A DNA stretch of 38,049 nt from JBMTVN01 sp046047235 (GTDB taxonomy: Bacteria; Verrucomicrobiota; Verrucomicrobiia; Limisphaerales; JAHDYP01). The notes below the pieces were generated by a model. It did no database searches. It was not told where the DNA came from and was given only the letters and a program-made list of their open reading frames with translations. Location of the stretch: the NCBI GenBank assembly GCA_046047235.1, contig JBJOII010000029.1:1-38049 (forward strand). The letters run 5' to 3'. Both the position numbers and the translations under genes were made by a program. Positions 32,755 through 38,049 of this stretch are shown piece after piece (the stretch's first letter is position 1; each line of letters begins with the position of its first letter).

Positions 32755-34461
32755 CTAACCACCACCGAACTTCTGGGACAAAAACTGCAGCTGCTGATTC
32801 GTCTGCGCCTGCGCCTGCTCCATCGCAACAAAACTGTCAATCAACCGCTGCCGGTTCGCCTGCACAATCCGCTCCAAATCCGCCACCTGCACATCAATGT
32901 CCGATGCCTGCTTCGACAAGTTGTCCTGCTTCGTCACCAAAGACCCCTCATCCCCCACAACTCGCTCCAAATACTCGTCCAGCTTCACCGCCAACCCGTA
33001 ATCCGCATCCGTAAATAATCCCAGCAACCCCGAAGGATTGTTCTCAATCACCGACGTCAACGCATCCGCATCCTTCAATGTCACCGCGTTGTCATCACTC
33101 CCCGTGTCAAAACCCAACTCCTCCAAATGATTCAAACTCCCCGATAAACCCGAAATCGGATTGAAGACCAATCCCCTCAACTGACGCGCCACCTCGTCCA
33201 CCTCCGTCTCCCGCGCCAAAACCGCCGCCGTCACACTCCCATCAGAACCAGTCTCAATCGAGGTCTTCGCCTCGATCAAGGACTGCACCTTGTTATACTG
33301 ATCCATGAAGCCCGTAATCGCTGACTTGATCGTCTCCGTGTCCGTCCCCACCGTCACCGTCGAACTCCCACCCTCCTTCAACGCCGTCACCGATAAACCC
33401 GCCAACCCCGAACTCACCTCAGTAATCGTGTTCGAATGACTCCGCAATGTCGCACCACCATCAATCGTATACAGCAAATCCTTCCCCCGCTCCAAACTCC
33501 CGCCACTCAAACCCGTCGCCGCCAAAAAGTTCCCCGTCACATCCTCTAACCCAATCCCCAAATCCCCCGTCACCCGGTTCGTCAATACCAGACGATCATT
33601 CAATGTGTCATACGATGCCTGAACCCCCGCCGCCGAATCGTTGATCCGCGCAATCACGGATGACATGGAATCCGCCTCCGAAAAACTGATCTCCACCCCG
33701 TTAATCCGAAACATCCCCGCCCCGGCACCCCCATCCGTCACCGCCGTGTTCAAATTCGACTCCGCCAACGCCGCCGATAACTTCACCCCACCCAGCTCCC
33801 CGCCACTGCTCACATTCCCCGTCCCGTTGTTGTTCAACCGCATCACCTGCAAAAAATTACTGCCGTCCGTCGCACTCCCCAAAATAATCTCCCCCGCACT
33901 CGACAACACCACCCGGTCCGTCACCGGATCATACGCCCCCGTCACCTGCCCCCCGGTCGCCGATGCAATGTTGTCAAAAACATACTGCAAGGTGTCCGAT
34001 GACGAAACCGCCACCTGCTTCCCGTTCACACTAAAACTCCCGTCAGTCACCGCAGCCGCCAAACCCGCATCCGCTAATACCAACCCCGATACGTCCGGCG
34101 TATAACTCAAGGGCTGCCCCACACCACTCGTCCCTAACCGCCGCGCCACCGACGCCAACTGCGTAAATTCAAAATTGTAAGTCCCCTGAACCGCCCCCGT
34201 CGCTGCCTTGGCCGATGCCGCCTCGCTGTCCCCCACCGACGCCGTCCGGCTCTGGAATAACGTCACCTCCTTTAAACCCGCCAACTTCGTCTTCAGTGAA
34301 CTCAACTCCCCCACCAAACTGTCATACGCCGTGTTCCGGTCGCGAAGTCCCTGCTGCTCAATCCGTAACCGCTTCTGCGGCAACCGCTCCACGTCAGACA
34401 ACTGGTCCACCAGGGACCTCCAGTCAAATCCCGACGCTAAACCTGATACACCCAAATCCAC
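32755..34461 (-). CDS. fliD: flagellar hook-associated protein 2 (filament cap) FliD
   Basis: FliD forms the cap under which flagellin subunits fold at the filament tip. The product is about 568 residues. The N-terminal D0 helix region opens with VDLGVSGLASGFDWRSLVDQLSDVERLP. Next comes FliD_N, with SSLKTKLAGL and the TYNFEFTQLASVARR strand. Two flagellin-hook IN-type repeats follow (GSFSVNGKQVAVSSSDTLQYVFDNI and GMFRINGVEISFSEADSMSSVIARIN). FliD_C has FMDQYNKVQSLIEAKTS and a terminal coiled coil ending in FVAMEQAQAQTNQQLQFLSQKF. The GTG at 34461 is chosen because it lies just before the conserved N-terminus and after AAGGGG; the frame stays open to another GTG at 34506. Confidence 0.95.
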   Translation of the reverse strand: MDLGVSGLASGFDWRSLVDQLSDVERLPQKRLRIEQQGLRDRNTAYDSLVGELSSLKTKLAGLKEVTLFQSRTASVGDSEAASAKAATGAVQGTYNFEFTQLASVARRLGTSGVGQPLSYTPDVSGLVLADAGLAAAVTDGSFSVNGKQVAVSSSDTLQYVFDNIASATGGQVTGAYDPVTDRVVLSSAGEIILGSATDGSNFLQVMRLNNNGTGNVSSGGELGGVKLSAALAESNLNTAVTDGGAGAGMFRINGVEISFSEADSMSSVIARINDSAAGVQASYDTLNDRLVLTNRVTGDLGIGLEDVTGNFLAATGLSGGSLERGKDLLYTIDGGATLRSHSNTITEVSSGLAGLSVTALKEGGSSTVTVGTDTETIKSAITGFMDQYNKVQSLIEAKTSIETGSDGSVTAAVLARETEVDEVARQLRGLVFNPISGLSGSLNHLEELGFDTGSDDNAVTLKDADALTSVIENNPSGLLGLFTDADYGLAVKLDEYLERVVGDEGSLVTKQDNLSKQASDIDVQVADLERIVQANRQRLIDSFVAMEQAQAQTNQQLQFLSQKFGGG

Positions 34462-34468
34462 GGTCCCC

Positions 34469-34496
34469 TTAACGGCACTCCCCGCCAAACACTTTA
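34469..34496 (-). promoter_or_regulatory. candidate sigma-28 promoter of fliD
   Basis: On the - strand TAAA is followed after 16 bases by GCCGTTAA, close to the sigma-28 consensus but one base longer in the spacer. Transcription would begin only about one base before the GTG at 34461, so the mRNA would be leaderless or start further down. It may be a true promoter or coincidence. Confidence 0.45.
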
Positions 34497-34506
34497 GACC
34501 GCACAC

Positions 34507-34975
34507 CTAAACCCAACTACCCACCCCCATTGCACCCGTCACGGAATCCCTCGGCATGGAGGCCCCTATCCAACCCTACCCCCCAGTCCCATCACGATCG
34601 CCCTAGCCCGCCAAACAACCCAAGTCCCACCGCAAAATAGAAACCAGCTCCACCACCCCAACCTGCAAGCGCAAGCGCGACACAGTGGCGCCACCTGAAT
34701 TCGGCTCCGCCGAAAACCTCCCAGTCGCGGTCGCTATCCCGGAAACGCCCCCGATAACGGGGTTACCCGATCCCTGCCTAAAAGCCGCCCCCCACTCTAC
34801 TCTCTATGCCAGAACGCCCCCGCCGAGACCCACGACGCAGGGTGTCCACCCTTCAGCACGCTGCTCCCTCCCCCAACCTGCAAGCCCAAGCGCGACACTG
34901 TCGCGCCACCTGAATTCGGCTCCGCCGAATTCAGCAGGCTTGCCCCCAAACCACCAGTCGATACGATCCCCCACC
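34507..34975. repeat. 469-bp intergenic block with a 59-bp direct repeat
   Basis: No gene is supported. A 59-bp segment at 34656-34714 recurs at 34871-34929 with three substitutions. The second copy holds perfect dyads, CGCGACA/TGTCGCG at 34891-34905 and CTGAATTCGGC/GCCGAATTCAG at 34910-34934, the latter an 11-bp stem with a 3-base loop. The changes in the first copy break these palindromes. Confidence 0.9.
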
Positions 34976-35713
34976 ATGGCTATGTCATTGGCAGACAAAA
35001 AGGTACTCGTCACAGGCGGCGGCAGCGGCATCGGATCCGGTATCGCCCGCGCCATGGCCCTCGAAGGCTGCCGCGTGGTCATTTGTGGCCGACGTGAAAC
35101 CGCCCTCCAGCAAGTCGCCCAATCCATCCAGTCCCCACACCCCGTCCTCACCCGCCCCTGCGACGTCGCCAGCCGCAAACAGGTTCAGGACCTCTTCGCC
35201 TGGCTCAAAAGCCAAGACCTCGAACCCGACATCCTCGTCAACTGCGCCGGTACCAACGTCCCCAAACGCGCCTTCAACGACCTCTCACCCGAAGACTTCG
35301 ATCGCGTCCTCGCCATCAATACCACCGGCACCTTCAATATCTTCCACGCCGCACTCCCCGCCATGCGCCAGCGTAAGGACGGGCTCATCATCAATATCGT
35401 CTCCGTCGCCGGACGCCGCGTCTTCCCCCTCGCCGGTGTCCCCTACTCAGCCTCCAAATTCGCCCAGGCCGCCATCGGCTCCTTCGCCAACTTCGAGGTC
35501 GCCGCCGAAGGCGTCCGCATCACCAATATCTACCCCGGCGAAGTCAATACCCCCATCCTCGACCAACGCCCCCAAGTCCCACCCCCCGAACTCCGCGCCC
35601 AAATGCTCCAACCCGAAGACTTCGGCGACCTCGCCCTCACGATCGCCCGCCTCCCCGCCCGCGCCCTCATCTCTGAAATCGTCATCACCCCAAGCTACAT
35701 GCCCCAACCCTGA
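34976..35713 (+). CDS. short-chain dehydrogenase/reductase (classical SDR)
   Basis: A 245-residue cytoplasmic NAD(P)-dependent oxidoreductase. Cofactor motif T13-G-G-G-S-G-I-G20, D63 in the PCDV strand, the N-C-A-G variant of NNAG at 89-92, catalytic Ser143, and Y157-S-A-S-K161 are all present. GRR at the end of strand 2 suggests NADP preference. The start at 34976 places the motif normally; the open frame upstream is repeat DNA. The substrate is unknown. It is followed after 10 bp by the MIF-type tautomerase, suggesting co-expression. It is not a close copy of the dehydrogenase at 20688-21371. Confidence 0.93.
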   Translation: MAMSLADKKVLVTGGGSGIGSGIARAMALEGCRVVICGRRETALQQVAQSIQSPHPVLTRPCDVASRKQVQDLFAWLKSQDLEPDILVNCAGTNVPKRAFNDLSPEDFDRVLAINTTGTFNIFHAALPAMRQRKDGLIINIVSVAGRRVFPLAGVPYSASKFAQAAIGSFANFEVAAEGVRITNIYPGEVNTPILDQRPQVPPPELRAQMLQPEDFGDLALTIARLPARALISEIVITPSYMPQP

Positions 35714-35723
35714 TCCATACCCA

Positions 35724-36071
35724 ATGCCCCATCTCAGCCTCCAAACCAATGCCTCGCTCTCTCAGGAGGAACTCAACTCTCTGGCCCCAAAACTCGCCGA
35801 AATCGTCAGCAACGAACTCGGTAAATCCCTCAATTACGTCCAAATCCATATCCAGCCAAACGCCTTCCTCACGTTCTCCAACTCCACCGACCCCACCGCA
35901 TTCATCGAACTCCGCAGCCTCGGCTTCCCCCAGGAAAAAGCCCAAACGCTCAGTGAAGCCCTCTGCGAAATTCTCCACCACCAACTCGGTATCCCCGCCG
36001 AACGCACCTTCCTCAACTTCCAAAATATCCCGCGCTCCCACTGGGGCTGGAATAGCCGCACCTTCGCCTAA
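35724..36071 (+). CDS. MIF-type phenylpyruvate tautomerase homologue
   Basis: A 115-residue protein with the length and pattern of macrophage migration inhibitory factor. The N-terminal Pro that serves as catalytic base after Met removal is present (M-P-H-L-S-L-Q-T-N). Other matches are the G-K-S-L-N-Y-V segment with a Lys at the MIF Lys32 region, FSNSTDPTAFIELRSLG, SEALCEILHHQLGIPAERTFLNFQNI and the C-terminal G-W-N-S-R-T-F-A. MIF homologues tautomerise phenylpyruvate and related enols; the natural bacterial substrate is unknown. The C-x-x-C of mammalian MIF is absent. It follows a dehydrogenase gene by 10 bp. A short hairpin follows the stop. Confidence 0.93.
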   Translation: MPHLSLQTNASLSQEELNSLAPKLAEIVSNELGKSLNYVQIHIQPNAFLTFSNSTDPTAFIELRSLGFPQEKAQTLSEALCEILHHQLGIPAERTFLNFQNIPRSHWGWNSRTFA

Positions 36072-36076
36072 AACTC

Positions 36077-36095
36077 GATTTGGCACAGCCAAATC
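36077..36095 (+). terminator. short hairpin after the tautomerase gene
   Basis: GATTTGGC and GCCAAATC form an 8-bp stem around ACA, 5 bp past the stop codon. No T-run follows, so it is a weak candidate for termination and may equally be one of the dispersed palindromes. Confidence 0.4.
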
Positions 36096-36362
36096 CTCAA
36101 TCCATCGAAATCGAAATCGGGATCGCTATCGGGATCGAGCGCGCCTCCTTGCCGCGTTCTACGTGGCAGCGCGTGTGGCCAGAAAACCGTAGAGAGAAAA
36201 CAGTGGCGCCCCTCTCCTCTCTCCCTGCGGTCCGCCACGCGGACCGCAATAGCCCTTCCTCCTTCGCTCTTCGAGCTTCGAAGGACAGGCAGCCCTCAGC
36301 CCTCAGCCCTCTGCGCTCTGCGCTTACCGCTTACCGCTTGGCGCTTGGCGCTCCCCGCTCCA
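36096..36362. repeat. intergenic repeat mosaic: hexamers, palindrome and ten heptamers
   Basis: Six ATCG-type hexamers at 36103-36138 lead into a composite ending GTAGAGAGAAAACAGTGGC near 36207, shared with 6967-7040. A palindrome TGCGGTCCG/CGGACCGCA lies at 36226-36248. Ten heptamers in register at 36293-36362 (CCCTCAG twice, CCCTCTG, CGCTCTG, CGCTTAC twice, CGCTTGG twice, CGCTCCC, CGCTCCA) repeat the layout at 22219-22288 and cover the stop codon of the next gene. Confidence 0.92.
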
Positions 36363-38049
36363 CATACACCACCCAATCCTCACCCCGCTCAGCCGGAGGA
36401 AACCCCAACGAAACCACCCCACCCCCCTCAACCTCATCCACCGAACCCACCCGCATCTCCCCACCGCGCCGCGGATCATACCAACGCACCTCAAAACGCC
36501 CGCCTTCACCCTCCAAATCTAACCAAACCTCCCCACCCTCCGGCAAATACACCACATACGCCTCCCCCACCGCAGCCAAACAATACCGGTCATTGCCCCG
36601 CTCCGGATTCCCCACCAGCTCGTCCGCATTCCGCATCCGCCAAAACGGTACCCGCTCGCCACTGAAAAACTCCAAGGCAAGCCGACAATAATCCCAGGAC
36701 CGATCCCGACTCCGCCAATCCTCACAAACCAGATCGTTCTGCGGCAGCTGATACCCGAAGTAATACTCCACCCCCGCACCCCCCGCCATCAACGTCCCCC
36801 AAAGACAATACTTCCTGATGTCATGCAGGTCGTAAGACCGCCCCCCCTCCACCGCCACACCGTCATGCCCACCATACCCCGGGTCCGGCGGCACCCCCAT
36901 CTCCGCCGGATTCTGCTCGTCATTCGTCACCACCCAAGGTTTCCCCGCCACGGCCGACGCCTCCACCCAGCGCCACGTCCGCTCATGCGCCACCCGCCAA
37001 CTGTTCTGTAGTGACGCCCCCGTCAACTCAGACCCCTCCCCCAATAACTGCGGATAAACCCGCTCCTGCCAGTCCGGATAAGTATGCACCACAATCAAAT
37101 GGTCATACGGATCCACCCGACGCAAATACCCCGCCATCGCCCGCTGCTGCTCTACACTCTGCGTGTTCTCCTCCCCCAAATTCCACTGCAACCCCAGCAC
37201 ATAACCAAAACGCGCCGCCAACTCCCGACAATACAACTTCCGCTCCACCCCCAAATCACCGCCGTCCAAAGCCGTGGGAACGACCACAACATCCCCCTCA
37301 TGCCCCGCGCGATTATCGTCGATCTCCGTCTCCTGCAGCTTGAAGTGCAGGTGCAACCCCAACGACTGCGCGTGATCAAATACCCGCTGCCATTGGTCCA
37401 ACTTCGAACAGTCATAACGCAACTTCTCGTCCCGCCCCACAAACGGCCATACGTCATCGCCATCCCCACCAGCGTTATACGGTAAAAACGAAAAGACATT
37501 GCAACCCTTGCCCGCCAAATAATTCAACGCCCCAATCAATCCCTTCCCCCGCACCTCACCCCATGTCGGATCACCCGCCCGCCAGTCCCCCACATGCGCC
37601 GCCCACGTCTTCAATCCCTGCGGAGTCGCCTCACCCGGCTTCACATCCCCCAAACGCTTGTGCGAATACGTCCCGTCAAAGTCCGCATACGCCAGCAAAT
37701 TCTCCGGTGCATCCGCACCCGCCTTCAGGAAATACTCCCCCGAACCCGCAAACCTCAAATACCGCCCCCCCACATAATCCAGCCGACCCTTCCCGCGAAA
37801 ATCCCGGCCAACCTTGTCCGTCTCCCCCACCTCAAAACTCCCCCGTAACCCATCCACACCCTCCACCTGCTCACCCAACAGCCCGCCGTCCACCGCCACT
37901 CCCTTCCCCCGCACAAATCGCACCTCATAATCCCAACGCCCAACCCAACCCGGTGAAAAATGCGCGCGCCACCGGTCACCCTCCTCAGCCGAACTGTCCC
38001 CCGCCCGACCGTCCGCCGAAAAATACCCCGGCACCACATGCTCCCCCCC
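36331..38049 (-). CDS. DUF5060-type glycoside hydrolase with C-terminal collagen-binding-like domain (5-prime end cut)
   Basis: The gene continues past the right window edge: the frame is open through 38049, and the visible residues E-H-V-V-P-G-Y-F-S-A-D-G are the middle of a DUF5060 domain, so the GTG at 38037 is not the start. DUF5060 ends near GEYFLKAGADAPENLL. A TIM-barrel follows, with GCNVFSFLPYNAGGDGDDVWPF, LHFKLQETEIDDN, LGLQWNLGEENTQS (likely acid/base Glu) and KPWVVTNDEQNP (possible nucleophile). The last 90 residues fit the putative collagen-binding domain often found here. The enzyme is presumably secreted and acts on a polysaccharide of unknown type. The tail GAPSAKR and stop codon come from the heptamer array. 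Confidence 0.9.
   Translation of the reverse strand, partial: GGEHVVPGYFSADGRAGDSSAEEGDRWRAHFSPGWVGRWDYEVRFVRGKGVAVDGGLLGEQVEGVDGLRGSFEVGETDKVGRDFRGKGRLDYVGGRYLRFAGSGEYFLKAGADAPENLLAYADFDGTYSHKRLGDVKPGEATPQGLKTWAAHVGDWRAGDPTWGEVRGKGLIGALNYLAGKGCNVFSFLPYNAGGDGDDVWPFVGRDEKLRYDCSKLDQWQRVFDHAQSLGLHLHFKLQETEIDDNRAGHEGDVVVVPTALDGGDLGVERKLYCRELAARFGYVLGLQWNLGEENTQSVEQQRAMAGYLRRVDPYDHLIVVHTYPDWQERVYPQLLGEGSELTGASLQNSWRVAHERTWRWVEASAVAGKPWVVTNDEQNPAEMGVPPDPGYGGHDGVAVEGGRSYDLHDIRKYCLWGTLMAGGAGVEYYFGYQLPQNDLVCEDWRSRDRSWDYCRLALEFFSGERVPFWRMRNADELVGNPERGNDRYCLAAVGEAYVVYLPEGGEVWLDLEGEGGRFEVRWYDPRRGGEMRVGSVDEVEGGGVVSLGFPPAERGEDWVVYVERGAPSAKR

Noticed and set aside
34685..34975. Upstream extension of the dehydrogenase frame
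   Set aside because: It covers the 59-bp repeats and palindromes and would put the cofactor motif about 110 residues from the start.
38037..38037. GTG at 38037 as start of the DUF5060 gene
   Set aside because: The frame is open to the window end, and the sequence there is already inside the DUF5060 domain.

Overview
The window looks like a chromosomal segment of a free-living, flagellated, polysaccharide-degrading member of the Verrucomicrobiota or a close PVC relative. This is inferred from the gene content: paired DUF1552 and DUF1592/DUF1588-type secreted proteins, DUF1080 and sulfatase genes, secreted proteins ending in a Y-x-I-x-x-S-x-D/N-L-x-x-W ... F(F/Y)R C-terminal module (346-1257, 8393-9877), and repeat-rich intergenic DNA. 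No rRNA, tRNA, CRISPR array, integrase or transposase gene was recognised, so genus-level placement is not possible.

Layout. 1-4300: a secreted protein of unknown function and an MscS-type channel, separated by dense small repeats. 4600-6650: a BaiN/HI0933-type flavoprotein, tail-to-tail with a rhamnose mutarotase and DUF985-cupin operon. 7144-8250: a MEKHLA and DUF4202 gene pair, divergent from a vanadium-haloperoxidase-like secreted enzyme. 9882-12452: a DUF1080-DUF6370 fusion and a sulfatase. 12592-18620: a same-strand run of SGNH lipoprotein, bacterial PH-domain membrane protein, adenylation-carrier-thioesterase (A-T-TE) enzyme and PAP2 phosphatase, interrupted by a mosaic gene scar. 18625-21371: a short-chain dehydrogenase and a GH97-type glycosidase. 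21472-25966: an outer-membrane beta-barrel protein and two adjacent unrecognised secreted proteins. 25985-30775: a DUF1592/DUF1552 operon divergent from a PQQ-like beta-propeller. 30804-34461: flagellar late genes (fliD, fliS, FlgN/FliT-like and FlgM-like) with a strong sigma-28 promoter. 34976-36071: a second short-chain dehydrogenase and a MIF-type tautomerase. 36331-end: a DUF5060-type glycosidase cut by the window edge.

Working picture. Sulfatase, GH97, DUF5060, DUF1080 and rhamnose mutarotase are scattered parts of a diet of complex, partly sulfated glycans; they do not form one tidy locus. The most distinctive gene is the A-T-TE enzyme, which lacks the usual amine-binding Asp of the adenylation domain and carries Cys in place of the thioesterase Ser. 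Just downstream lies a scar joining a near-copy of part of the GH97 gene to the tail of a second thioesterase.

Two window-wide properties stand out. First, the + strand is rich in C and poor in G whichever strand is coding, so + genes prefer C-ending codons and - genes G-ending codons. Second, intergenic DNA is built from degenerate 7-bp tandem repeats, 6-bp ATCG-centred repeats and short perfect palindromes, repeated in similar order at several loci.
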